Assembly: GCF_038433465.1 (NCBI RefSeq)
Contig: NZ_JAESVF010000005.1
Coordinates: forward strand, 124,001-188,000
Reading direction: 5' to 3'
DNA length: 64,000 bases
DNA from: Galbibacter sp038433465
GTDB taxonomy: Bacteria > Bacteroidota > Bacteroidia > Flavobacteriales > Flavobacteriaceae
Made by a program: the position numbers and the translations under genes. The notes below the pieces were generated by a model, which saw only the letters and a list, made by a program, of their open reading frames with translations, did no database searches and was not told where the DNA came from. Position 1 is the first letter of the stretch. Every line of letters begins with the position of its first letter. Of this stretch, positions 16,175-25,070 are shown in pieces.

Positions 16175-17224
16175 ATGAAAAAAGTTAATTTCAATGCATT
16201 TTTAGGGGGAGCTTTAATCCTTTCGATTGTTGGTTGTAAGCAAGGAGCTAAAGATCATCCAGAAGTAAATAGTGTTGTTTCTGAAATTTCTTATACTGAA
16301 GACGCTTCAGATGTTTCTCTCGATGCTTGGGCAGATGCTCCCAAAAAGGAAATTGTAGATTGGGTAACTGCTGTAACTACTGAAGGATCTTCAGATTTTA
16401 TTCCTGTTCAAGATAGAATAGCAGTATTTGATAACGACGGAACGCTTTGGCCAGAACAACCTGTGCCAAACCAAGCACAATTTATGTTGGATTATCTTAA
16501 AAAGGAAATGCCAAATCATCCAGAATGGCAAAAAAATCCTGTGGCTAGTGCAGCTGTAAAAGGAGATTTTGAACCTTTAAAAAAAGCTGGAATTAAAGGG
16601 TTGATTGATTTGATTCAGAAAACACATTCGAACAAAACGGAAGACGATTTTAATAATTCCGTTAGGCAATGGATCGATACAACCAAAAGTAAGCGTTTCG
16701 GAAAACTTTATACGGAAGCGGTATACTTGCCAATGTTACAATTGTTAGATTATTTAAGAGCGCATCAATTTAAAACATTTATTGTAAGTGGTGGTGGAGC
16801 CGATTTTATGCGTGTTTGGACGGAAGATATTTACGGAATTCCGCCTTACCAAGTAGTTGGTACGTATGGAGAAGTTAAATATGAAGTAGTCGACGGAAAA
16901 CCTACACTTTCTAAAGTTCCAGGAGCAATTTTTGTAGATGATAAAACCGAGAAACCAGAAGCAATTCATAGGTTTATTGGTAAGAAACCAGTTTTTTGTG
17001 GAGGAAATAGCGATGGAGATCAAGCAATGATGCAGTACACTAGCAGTTCTAAATATAAATCGATGTGTGTAATTCTTCATCATACCGATGCAGAGCGTGA
17101 GTTTGCGTACGATACAAAAACATTAAGCGGTCATTTGGAAACTGCTTTGGTAGAAGCAAAAGAGAAAAATTGGTTGGTGGTTGATATGAAAAACGATTTC
17201 AAAAAGATTTTTAGTTTTCAATAA
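16175..17224 (+). CDS. HAD-superfamily hydrolase, lipoprotein
   Basis: The 349-residue protein has a lipoprotein signal (LILSIVGC, Cys21) and a HAD fold. The nucleophile motif is F-D86-N-D88-G-T, motif II is the Ser in 'FIVSGGGADF', and motif IV residues are in 'CGGNSDGDQAM'. HAD enzymes are mainly phosphatases; a periplasmic acid or phosphomonoester phosphatase is likely. It sits between three sulfatases and the MoxR/Bat genes, 43 bases before moxR. The start at 16175 overlaps a tiny upstream frame in another phase (ATG at 16164, MKKK, stop). Confidence 0.83.
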   Translation: MKKVNFNAFLGGALILSIVGCKQGAKDHPEVNSVVSEISYTEDASDVSLDAWADAPKKEIVDWVTAVTTEGSSDFIPVQDRIAVFDNDGTLWPEQPVPNQAQFMLDYLKKEMPNHPEWQKNPVASAAVKGDFEPLKKAGIKGLIDLIQKTHSNKTEDDFNNSVRQWIDTTKSKRFGKLYTEAVYLPMLQLLDYLRAHQFKTFIVSGGGADFMRVWTEDIYGIPPYQVVGTYGEVKYEVVDGKPTLSKVPGAIFVDDKTEKPEAIHRFIGKKPVFCGGNSDGDQAMMQYTSSSKYKSMCVILHHTDAEREFAYDTKTLSGHLETALVEAKEKNWLVVDMKNDFKKIFSFQ

Positions 17225-17267
17225 ACACCTCAAATTACAATAATATATACAAAAGAATATTTAAGTT

Positions 17268-18233
17268 ATGACAGCACACGAAGCAATTACGTCGCTTAAG
17301 TCAAGAATGTCGGAAGCCATTATCGGGCAAGACACATTGATTGAAAGAATTATTTTGGTTCTCTTAGCCGACGGAAATATGTTGTTAGAAGGATTGCCAG
17401 GTTTGGCAAAAACTCGTGCCATTAAAACATTGGCAAAAGAGTTAAACTGTGGTTTAAGCAGAATACAGTTTACGCCAGATTTATTGCCTTCGGATATTAC
17501 TGGGACTGAGATTTATCAACCAGAATTAAAAGATAAGTTTGTGTTTCAACAAGGGCCAATTTTTAGTAATTTAATCCTTGCAGATGAGATTAACCGTTCG
17601 CCAGCTAAAGTTCAAGCAGCCTTGTTGGAAGCAATGGAAGAACGTCAAGTTTCTGTTGCAGGAAAAACCTATGCTATGGAACCGCTTTTTATGGTAATGG
17701 CAACGCAAAATCCAGTAGAGCAAGAAGGAACGTATCCACTTCCAGAAGCGCAAATGGACCGTTTTTTAATGCACGTTACTATTGATTATCCAGATGATGC
17801 TTCTGAGCTCGCTATTTTAAGACTTAATCGAGAAGAGCAAACGCATACCGAAAAGAAAAAGCACGAATTACTAGAGCCAAGCGTAATTTTTGAAGCGCGA
17901 AAAGAAATAGCTAAAGTGACTATTTCGGAAGCTATGGAAAAATATATTGTAGACATTATTTCGGCAACTAGATACCCTTCAAAATACAATGAGCAACTGG
18001 ATAAATGGCTCGATTATGGTGCCAGTCCTAGAGGGTCGATAGCTATCGATCGTGCGTGTCGAGTTCATGCTTGGATGGAAGGGAATGACTTTGTTTCTCC
18101 AGACGATGTGCGTGCTGTTGTGCACGATTGTCTTCGTCATAGAATTATGTTGAGTTATGAAGCTAACGCCGATGGAGTTTCTGCAGATCAAGTTATTGAT
18201 GAAATTTTAAAGCAAGTAGCCGTAGTAGCTTAA
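17268..18233 (+). CDS. MoxR-type AAA+ ATPase
   Basis: The 321-residue cytosolic protein has Walker A G-L-P-G-L-A-K-T at about 42-49, a Walker B region 'LILADEINRSPAK', sensor 1 'MATQNPVEQEGTYPLPEAQMDRF' and a C-terminal lid with 'GASPRGSIAID'. MoxR ATPases work with VWA-domain proteins as chaperones, often in metal or cofactor insertion. It is the first gene of a set running to 23821 that includes three VWA or DUF58 proteins. A 162-base gap separates it from the DUF58 gene. Confidence 0.92.
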   Translation: MTAHEAITSLKSRMSEAIIGQDTLIERIILVLLADGNMLLEGLPGLAKTRAIKTLAKELNCGLSRIQFTPDLLPSDITGTEIYQPELKDKFVFQQGPIFSNLILADEINRSPAKVQAALLEAMEERQVSVAGKTYAMEPLFMVMATQNPVEQEGTYPLPEAQMDRFLMHVTIDYPDDASELAILRLNREEQTHTEKKKHELLEPSVIFEARKEIAKVTISEAMEKYIVDIISATRYPSKYNEQLDKWLDYGASPRGSIAIDRACRVHAWMEGNDFVSPDDVRAVVHDCLRHRIMLSYEANADGVSADQVIDEILKQVAVVA

Positions 18234-18324
18234 ATATGGTTCTTTGAAGTTCCTTGAGATAAAATTTGTCAATTACCAAAAAGAGCGAACTTCCGCAGTA
18301 AAAACAGAAAAACTTGAAAATATT

Positions 18325-18340
18325 TTGACGTAAATGTCAA
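18325..18340. promoter_or_regulatory. small palindrome upstream of the DUF58 gene
   Basis: TTGACgtaaatGTCAA lies in the 162-base gap between the MoxR and DUF58 genes. It could be an operator or weak hairpin; nothing more can be said. Confidence 0.25.
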
Positions 18341-18395
18341 GCTATTTTAAATTTCAACTAAGGGAGCAAATCCGAAATCTATTAGCTAGAAATCA

Positions 18396-19337
18396 ATGTC
18401 TAAAAAAGAAGAATATCCAGAAAATGTATTTGTGTCTTTACAGCACTTGTTAAAGCAGGAGCATACGGCTCAAAGTTTTGCATTGCTTTCTCGAAAACAT
18501 AAAGTAAACAGTATTTTGTCTGGAAAGCACGCTTCAAAACTTAGAGGACGAGGCTTAGATTTTGAAGAAGTTCGTAACTATGTTAAAGGCGATGATATTA
18601 GAAACATCGATTGGAAAGTTACGGCGCGCACGCAAAAAACGCACACTCGAGTTTATACTGAAGAAAAAGAAAAACCTGTGCTTATTGTTGTCGACCAGTC
18701 AAAATCTATGTTTTTTGGATCGGTTTTAAAGACAAAAGCAGTGGTGGCCGCCGAGTTGGCAGCAATAGCCGCTTTTAGAGTTTTTAAAGAAGGCGATAGA
18801 GTAGGTGGTGTTGTTTTTGCTGATGAAGGTTTTGATGTTGTAGCACCAAAGCGAAGTCGTAAAAATATAATTCACTTTTTAGAAAATATCGAAAACAGAA
18901 ATCGGGCTTTGAAAGATTCCAAAGCGGAAGCGTATGAAGAAACTTTAAATGCAGTAATTCCGAGAGTCCGAAACATTGTTACTCACGATTATTTAGTGGT
19001 TATCATTAGCGATTTTTTAAGGTATTCGCCAACGGTTATTAAAGCAATTGCAGGAATATCTATGCATAACGATTTGATTTTGGCAAAAGTTACAGACCCT
19101 ATGGAATACGCTATGCCAAACACCAAATTTGTTGCGAGTAACCAAACGCATCAAATAGTAGTAGATGGTAAAAACAAAAAAATAAAAGATGCTTTTATAC
19201 AAGGATTTGAAGGCGATTTTTACGCTTTTCAATCTGAAATGAAAAAATATCAAATTCCAATTTTCAATGTCGATACAGCAACACCGCTGGATCTTCAACT
19301 GAAAGAAGTATTTGGAAAAATGAATGCTAAAAAATGA
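18396..19337 (+). CDS. DUF58-domain protein with VWA-like fold
   Basis: The 313-residue protein carries the DUF58 core at about 45-110 (GRGLDFEEVRNYVKGDD, then RNIDWKVTAR), followed by a VWA-type MIDAS motif D100-Q-S-K-S. No membrane span is present, so it is cytosolic. DUF58 proteins are the usual partner next to MoxR. The stop overlaps the start of the DUF4381 gene by 4 bases (ATGA), so they are translationally coupled. Confidence 0.9.
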   Translation: MSKKEEYPENVFVSLQHLLKQEHTAQSFALLSRKHKVNSILSGKHASKLRGRGLDFEEVRNYVKGDDIRNIDWKVTARTQKTHTRVYTEEKEKPVLIVVDQSKSMFFGSVLKTKAVVAAELAAIAAFRVFKEGDRVGGVVFADEGFDVVAPKRSRKNIIHFLENIENRNRALKDSKAEAYEETLNAVIPRVRNIVTHDYLVVIISDFLRYSPTVIKAIAGISMHNDLILAKVTDPMEYAMPNTKFVASNQTHQIVVDGKNKKIKDAFIQGFEGDFYAFQSEMKKYQIPIFNVDTATPLDLQLKEVFGKMNAKK

Positions 19338-19810
19338 GTATAATACCTTCTGCCATACAAGATTCTATTCCCGAGAACTTAAAAAATCTTCAGCTTGAAG
19401 AAATTTATGAGCCACAGCCTATTCCTTTTACTTTTGAAACTGTTGGTTGGAAAATTTTAGCAGCGTTGATTTTATTAGGGATTTTGATTGCGGGATATTT
19501 ATTTATCAGAAATTATATTAAAAATGCGTACCGCAGAGAAGCAATAAAGAAATTATCTGAAGTGACCGCTGTTTCTGAAGTTTTAGTGATTTTAAAAATG
19601 GTAGCATTACAAACTTTTGGTCGCGAGGAGGTTGGTAGATTATATGGTAAATCGTGGTTGGAGTTTTTAGATAAAACAGGGAAAGATGTACAATTTATTC
19701 CGTTGGAGGCCGACATTCAAAATTCGGTTTATAAAAATGAAGAACTTGATGCACAAGTAAAACAACAGATTTTGACGAATTCTAAAAAATGGATAAAATC
19801 TCATGCCTGA
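19334..19810 (+). CDS. DUF4381-type membrane protein
   Basis: The 158-residue protein has one TM at about 36-58 (ILAALILLGILIAGYLFI) flanked by a Pro-rich N-terminal segment (EPQPIPFTFETVGW). The cytoplasmic C-terminal helical part contains 'YGKSWLEFLDKT'. The length, motif and place between DUF58 and a VWA protein match DUF4381, found in MoxR/Bat operons. It overlaps the upstream and downstream genes by 4 and 8 bases. Confidence 0.8.
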   Translation: MSIIPSAIQDSIPENLKNLQLEEIYEPQPIPFTFETVGWKILAALILLGILIAGYLFIRNYIKNAYRREAIKKLSEVTAVSEVLVILKMVALQTFGREEVGRLYGKSWLEFLDKTGKDVQFIPLEADIQNSVYKNEELDAQVKQQILTNSKKWIKSHA

Positions 19811-20810
19811 AAATTTCGAAATAGCATATCCGTGGATTTTCTTTCTACTGCCGTTGCCTTTTATAGTGTATGCGCTTTTTCCGTCGTTGCGTATAAAAAG
19901 TGCGTCTTTGTTTTTTCCAGGATTTAATAATGCAGTAAAATATACACACCAAAAACCTAAAAAGTCGGCTTTTGTAAAACGACGAAATATTTTTGTTTGG
20001 CTCGGACTTTTTATTTGTTGGGCTGGAGTTTTGGCGGCGCTGTCGTCTCCTCAAATTGTAGGAGAACCAGAAATGAAAGTAAAAACTTCTAGGAACTTTT
20101 TAATAGCTGCTGATATTTCTTTCAGTATGGCACAGCGCGATTGGACGATAAACGGAAAGCAAGCGCGCCGTTGGGATGCAGTGAAAAGTGTGATGCACGA
20201 TTTTATTAAAAAACGTGAAGGGGATCGAATGGGACTTATTTTTTTCGGTTCGAGTTCGTATATCCAAGCTCCATTTACGCCAGACCTTGAAGTTGTAGAT
20301 CAAATGCTGGAGGAAGCCGATGTTGGAATGGCAGGGCAAATGACGCATATTGGAAAGGCTATTACCAAAGGGGTAGAGATGTTTGAAAAAGACACCATCA
20401 AAACAAAAGTAATGTTGCTTTTAACAGATGGGGTGGATGCAGGAACAGATATTTTACCGCTCGATGCAGCCGATTTAGCGCAAAAAGATACCGTTAGAAT
20501 TTATACCATCGGAATTGGAGATCCAGGTGGATCGGGAACCGATTTAGATGAGCGTACACTCGAAGATATTGCAGACCTTACCGACGGACAATATTTTAGA
20601 GCGAAAGACGAAAAGCGTCTGGCGCAAATTTATACCGAACTTGATAAGTTAGAACCTATTGAATATGAAGAGGAGCAAAACAAACCAGTAACCCTATTGT
20701 ATATGTATCCGCTAGGTGTTGCTGTGGGTGTGTTGTTGTTTATGATGTTGGTGCTTACACTGTTAAAAATGATTCGTCAATTCACTCAAAAAAAGGAAAG
20801 TTATGTATAA
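19803..20810 (+). CDS. BatA-like VWA-domain membrane protein
   Basis: The 335-residue protein has two N-terminal TM segments (about 10-27 and 62-80), a VWA domain at about 97-285 with complete MIDAS residues (D104-I-S-F-S, Thr in 'GQMTHIG', Asp in 'LLTDGVDAG'), and a C-terminal TM near 305-325. The VWA domain should face the periplasm. BatA-type proteins of Bacteroidota act with MoxR. It overlaps the next gene by 8 bases. Confidence 0.88.
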   Translation: MPENFEIAYPWIFFLLPLPFIVYALFPSLRIKSASLFFPGFNNAVKYTHQKPKKSAFVKRRNIFVWLGLFICWAGVLAALSSPQIVGEPEMKVKTSRNFLIAADISFSMAQRDWTINGKQARRWDAVKSVMHDFIKKREGDRMGLIFFGSSSYIQAPFTPDLEVVDQMLEEADVGMAGQMTHIGKAITKGVEMFEKDTIKTKVMLLLTDGVDAGTDILPLDAADLAQKDTVRIYTIGIGDPGGSGTDLDERTLEDIADLTDGQYFRAKDEKRLAQIYTELDKLEPIEYEEEQNKPVTLLYMYPLGVAVGVLLFMMLVLTLLKMIRQFTQKKESYV

Positions 20811-22527
20811 AGATTTGTTTCCTATCAATTGGAGTGATTTTCACTTTTTACGACCTCAATTTTTGTGGTTGCTCGTGCCTGTTGTAGTGTTGATGCTTAT
20901 AAGCTTATTATCGATGCAGCAAGAGGTAAAATGGAAAAAAATAATAGCACCGCATTTAAGACCTTATGTTATTTCTAAAGGAAGTAATGGCGTAAAAATA
21001 TTTATGCATATAGTTTTATTATTGGCTTTTACAAGTGGAATTTTAGGACTTTCTGGACCAACGTGGAAGAAAATTGAAGTTCCTGGGCAAAAGTTAGAAA
21101 CGCCTATGGTTGTATTACTCGATTTGTCGCAAAGTATGATGGCAGAAGATATGCAGCCTAATAGATTGGAGCGCGCAAAATTTAAAATTAAAGATTTAAT
21201 AAAATACAATCCGAGGGCTCGAATGGCGCTTATCGGTTTTGCTGGAACAGCGCATACAATTGTGCCACTTACCAAAGACTACGAGATTATTAATAGTCAT
21301 ATTGAAGGTTTAAAACCTTCTACGATGCCTTTCCCAGGATCTGATCTGGAAGCGGCTTTAACGTTAGGAGATTCGCTTACCAAAGTAACAAAAGCCCCTG
21401 GAACCATCGTTATTTTTTCTGATGATTTTCAAGAAAGTCAGCGAGACTTACTCAGTAATTTTGTGAAGAATTCTAAAAACAGACTTGTTATTCTTCCGAT
21501 GAATACGCCTGGAGGTTCCGAAGTTCCTTCTGTAAACGGAAAAGGAGTTATCCGAAGTAAAGACGGAAAAGCAGTACGTTCTTATCTTGATGCTACGCTG
21601 ATGGCGAGTTTAAATGGTATAGATGGAATTACAGTGCAGCAACTTACCTTGGATGATAGCGATGTAGAATTGATAGCGAAAGACATCAGTAAAAATTTAG
21701 AATTTACTGAAAAAAATGAAGAAAAGGATGACGATTGGCGTGATGTAGGTCTTTTGTTTATTATTCCAATGGCGGTACTTCTATTGCTTTGGTTTAGAAA
21801 AGGGTGGGTTTTGTATTCGCTCGCCTTTTTGTTGTTGGTTTCGTGTAACGATTCTTCATCTTCAAGTTTTTCAGATTTGTGGTACACCAAAGATTACCAA
21901 GGACAACGATTAAGCGATAAAGGAGATTATAAAGATGCCGCTGAAGCATATACAGATCCGTTAAGAAAAGGGGTGGCGTATTTTAAAGCTGAAGAATATG
22001 AAGACGCAATCAATGCTTTTTCTAAAGATACTTCGGCAATGGGATCTTATAATTTAGGATTAGCATATTTTAAAAATGGTGATTATGCTGCTGCGCAAAT
22101 TGCGTTTAATATGGCGGTTGAAAAAGACCCTTCCTTGGAAATAGCCAAAACGAATCAGCAAAAATTAATGCAAGTACTTCCTGAAGAAGATAAAATGTCG
22201 GTTGAAAATGCTGAAGAATCCAATGGCGAACAGAATGCTGAAAATACGCAAAACTCTGGACCAGAAGATTTGAGTGGTGGAGGGCAAGAAGCTACCAAAG
22301 AAGACATGAAAAAACAGCGTCAGGAAGAAACTGTAAACTCCAACGTACATAAGGGGAAAGAATTGGATGAGGTTCCCGACGATGTGCAAGCGAGTATACA
22401 ACAAACCGATACTCAAATTTTAATGCGAAAAGTAGACGACGATCCAACTTTATTTTTACAGCGAAAATTTAAATATCAAGTGAAAAAGTATAACATAAAA
22501 CCAAGATCTAATGAGCAAGCGTGGTAA
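20803..22527 (+). CDS. BatB/BatC-like fused VWA-TPR membrane protein
   Basis: The 574-residue protein has TMs at about 20-37 and 65-84, a VWA domain at about 100-295 with MIDAS D107-L-S-Q-S, and a hydrophobic pair at 316-347 (VGLLFIIPMAVLLLLWF, then VLYSLAFLLLVSC). A TPR region at about 370-450 follows, then a Gln-, Glu- and Asn-rich low-complexity tail (about 455-520). The stretch ending LLVSC348 looks like the lipoprotein signal of a stand-alone BatC joined in frame to BatB. It therefore combines both functions in one chain. Confidence 0.88.
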   Translation: MYKDLFPINWSDFHFLRPQFLWLLVPVVVLMLISLLSMQQEVKWKKIIAPHLRPYVISKGSNGVKIFMHIVLLLAFTSGILGLSGPTWKKIEVPGQKLETPMVVLLDLSQSMMAEDMQPNRLERAKFKIKDLIKYNPRARMALIGFAGTAHTIVPLTKDYEIINSHIEGLKPSTMPFPGSDLEAALTLGDSLTKVTKAPGTIVIFSDDFQESQRDLLSNFVKNSKNRLVILPMNTPGGSEVPSVNGKGVIRSKDGKAVRSYLDATLMASLNGIDGITVQQLTLDDSDVELIAKDISKNLEFTEKNEEKDDDWRDVGLLFIIPMAVLLLLWFRKGWVLYSLAFLLLVSCNDSSSSSFSDLWYTKDYQGQRLSDKGDYKDAAEAYTDPLRKGVAYFKAEEYEDAINAFSKDTSAMGSYNLGLAYFKNGDYAAAQIAFNMAVEKDPSLEIAKTNQQKLMQVLPEEDKMSVENAEESNGEQNAENTQNSGPEDLSGGGQEATKEDMKKQRQEETVNSNVHKGKELDEVPDDVQASIQQTDTQILMRKVDDDPTLFLQRKFKYQVKKYNIKPRSNEQAW

Positions 22528-22528
22528 T

Positions 22529-23821
22529 ATGTTAATCAAAAAAATAGTTTTTTTATGGATACTTGTTTTGAGTTTCCATAGTGTAGTTGCGCAGCAAATT
22601 TGGGGAGATGTTCGTTTAAATAAATCGAGTGTTTATGTTGGAGAACCTGTGCAAGTAAGTTTTACGGTGTACACTTCTACTTGGTTTACAACAGGTTTAG
22701 ATTTGGGGAATATTAAAGTAAACGGAGCATTTTCAACTTATTTCAGACCCGTAAGTAAGTCTTTTCAGAAGAACGGGAATAACTTTGCAGGTGTAGAACT
22801 TATTTATAATGTTTTTCCTTTTTCAGAAGATGATGTAACCTTTCCTGCTTTAGAAATCGAGGTAGAATCGCCTGCGCCAGGAGGTTATAAAGGAATAAAA
22901 CACACTGTTAAAACTGCCGAGAAACTTATAAAAGTAAAACCAATTCCACCTAATTTTGAACGTTCTGATTGGTTGGTAGCTTCGAGTTTATCGGTAAGCG
23001 AGGGTTGGTCTGGCAACACAAAAAGAGCTAAAGTAGGCGACGTTTTAGAACGTACGATTACTAGAAAAGCTTCAGGGACTGTTCCTGAATTAATTCCGCC
23101 TGCAGTTTGGGATACACTACCAGATGCGAGTTTGTATCCAGGACGAGGTACTATTGATAGTTATAAATCAAAAACATCAATTAGTGCTCAGCGTACGGAA
23201 TCGGTACGTTATTTATTGGAAAAAGAAGGAACAATTACAATCCCTGAAAAGGTATTCACATGGTATAATCCGTATCAAAGGAAACTGTATAAAAAAACAC
23301 TTAAGGCTGTAACTATTGAGGTAGCTCCAAATCCAGATTTAGGAATGTTGGATAGTGTTAGGGATTCGCTTCAATTACAAGAAGTTCAAGTGGCAGAAGA
23401 AGCATCTGCAGAAAAGCCATTTACCATTTTAGGACTTTCAGTAAAAGAATTTATCATAGCTGCTGTAGTGTTAATTTTGTGTTTGTTAATACTGATTTTT
23501 CTATTGAGGAAAATTATCAGTTATGTCATTCAGCGTAGAAAGGATTATTTAAAATCAGAATTATACTATTTCAATAAAGCAAAGCGAGTTATAGGGAGTT
23601 CAGATAAAGCAAAAGTGATGAATGCTTTATATCGTTGGATTGATGAAATTGAGGTTGAAGAACCAAGTATTCAATATGTGCTTCAAAAGTACGATCCTCA
23701 AAACGAGGTAGATGAAAATAATATTGTAGTTTCTATGACGGTGAAAAAGCTTAAAAACATTCGAAATCGATACCTAAAAAGAAACGAAGTTTACGCCAAC
23801 AAGAATTGGATTAATCCTTAG
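22529..23821 (+). CDS. BatD-like periplasmic membrane-anchored protein
   Basis: The precursor begins with a signal peptide (MLIKKIVFLWILVLSFHSVVAQ). It continues as beta-rich Ig-like domains ('VYVGEPVQVSFTVYTST' onward) to about residue 290, then one TM near 312-335 (FIIAAVVLILCLLILIFLL) and a charged cytoplasmic tail. This is the BatD/oxygen-tolerance protein layout. I chose the ATG at 22529, one base after the previous stop; an in-frame ATG at 22511 would add six residues and overlap the preceding gene. It ends the MoxR/Bat set. Confidence 0.85.
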   Translation: MLIKKIVFLWILVLSFHSVVAQQIWGDVRLNKSSVYVGEPVQVSFTVYTSTWFTTGLDLGNIKVNGAFSTYFRPVSKSFQKNGNNFAGVELIYNVFPFSEDDVTFPALEIEVESPAPGGYKGIKHTVKTAEKLIKVKPIPPNFERSDWLVASSLSVSEGWSGNTKRAKVGDVLERTITRKASGTVPELIPPAVWDTLPDASLYPGRGTIDSYKSKTSISAQRTESVRYLLEKEGTITIPEKVFTWYNPYQRKLYKKTLKAVTIEVAPNPDLGMLDSVRDSLQLQEVQVAEEASAEKPFTILGLSVKEFIIAAVVLILCLLILIFLLRKIISYVIQRRKDYLKSELYYFNKAKRVIGSSDKAKVMNALYRWIDEIEVEEPSIQYVLQKYDPQNEVDENNIVVSMTVKKLKNIRNRYLKRNEVYANKNWINP

Positions 23822-23831
23822 GTGAAAGATG

Positions 23832-23839
23832 TATCTTTG
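23832..23839 (+). promoter_or_regulatory. -7 box TATCTTTG before the MBL-fold hydrolase gene
   Basis: TATCTTTG is preceded 23 bases upstream by TTG (23806-23808) inside the end of the BatD gene. The hydrolase start is about 19 bases downstream, so the leader is short. Confidence 0.55.
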
Positions 23840-23857
23840 TGCTGAATAATTAGGTTG

Positions 23858-25003
23858 ATGATGTTGAATAAAATTTTTTATTTTTTAAAACGAATGATTT
23901 TAAGTATACTTTTTTTAATAGGAATTTTAATTTCTATTTACCTTTTGATGGTTTATTTTACACCTTCTTTTGGAGGTGAAATCACAAAAGAAGATAAAGC
24001 GATTTACCAAGCTTCTGCAAACTATAAAGACAATAAATTTGTAAACACCAAAGATGTTCCAAAAAGTAACGGTTTTGTAGGGACTGTAAATATTTTATGG
24101 AAGTTTTTGTTTACAAAAGTGCCAAATGGTCGTCCAAATCACCCTTTGACTCTTCAGAAAATAGATTCTTCGAATGTTGCAAATTACAACGGACCAATGC
24201 GTATGTTTTGGTTTGGCCATTCTGCTTTTTTATTGCAATCGGATAAGCACACCATTTTAATCGATCCAATGCTTGGCGAAGTAGCGGCACCTTATACATG
24301 GTTGGGAGATAAACGTTTTAACGACACTTTACCAATTGAAATTGAAAAGTTACCTACCATAGACGCGGTGCTAATTTCTCATGATCATTACGATCATTTA
24401 GACTATCAATCTATTCAGAAGTTAAAAGATAAAGTTGAAATGTTTTACGTTCCGCTTGGTGTGGGAAGGCATTTAAAATCTTGGGGTGTTACACCACAAA
24501 AAATTATAGAATTAGATTGGTGGCAAGAAGCGAACTTTAAAGATATGAAGTTTGTTTGTACGCCTGCACAGCATTTTTCTGGGAGAAAATTCACAAATGG
24601 ACAAAGTACTTTATGGAGTTCGTGGGTAGTTAAGACAGATGATTTTAATGTGTTTTTTAGTGGGGACAGTGGTTATAGCAATCATTTTTCTGCTATAGGA
24701 GAAAAGTATGGGCCGTTTGATTTTGCAATGATGGAATGCGGGCAGTATAACGAAATGTGGCCAGATATTCATATGTTTCCAGAGCAAACAGCACAAGCGG
24801 GAGTCGACGTAAATGCAAAAGTAATTATGCCGATACATTGGGGTGCATTCAAATTAGCCCTACACGATTGGAGAGACCCAGTAGAAAGAGTTGTTAAAAA
24901 AGCTTCAGAATTAAATTTAAATATACGAGTTCCTAAAATTGGAGAACCTATTTTAATTGAAGATAGCAAAACCGATTTAGAACAGTTTTGGTGGAGAGAT
25001 TAG
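23858..25003 (+). CDS. membrane-anchored metallo-beta-lactamase-fold hydrolase
   Basis: The 381-residue protein has an N-terminal membrane segment (about 12-34) and an MBL fold with the zinc-binding motif H175-D-H-Y-D-H, plus later ligands in 'FFSGDSGYSNHF' and 'IMPIHWGAF'. The order of motifs resembles the UlaG/NAPE-PLD-like branch. The substrate is unknown; lipid or sugar-lactone hydrolysis are both possible. The ATG at 23858 is preferred to the TTG three bases earlier. It has its own promoter and is not part of the Bat operon. Confidence 0.85.
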   Translation: MMLNKIFYFLKRMILSILFLIGILISIYLLMVYFTPSFGGEITKEDKAIYQASANYKDNKFVNTKDVPKSNGFVGTVNILWKFLFTKVPNGRPNHPLTLQKIDSSNVANYNGPMRMFWFGHSAFLLQSDKHTILIDPMLGEVAAPYTWLGDKRFNDTLPIEIEKLPTIDAVLISHDHYDHLDYQSIQKLKDKVEMFYVPLGVGRHLKSWGVTPQKIIELDWWQEANFKDMKFVCTPAQHFSGRKFTNGQSTLWSSWVVKTDDFNVFFSGDSGYSNHFSAIGEKYGPFDFAMMECGQYNEMWPDIHMFPEQTAQAGVDVNAKVIMPIHWGAFKLALHDWRDPVERVVKKASELNLNIRVPKIGEPILIEDSKTDLEQFWWRD

Positions 25004-25015
25004 TAATTACACAAT

Positions 25016-25047
25016 AAAAAAAGCCTCTACAAATTTTGTGAGGCTTT
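25016..25047. terminator. terminator between the MBL hydrolase and deoR-type genes
   Basis: AAAGCCTC and GAGGCTTT pair around a 12-base loop, preceded by an A-run. The genes converge here. Confidence 0.75.
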
Positions 25048-25070
25048 GAAATATGTTTTTTGCAGTGTTA

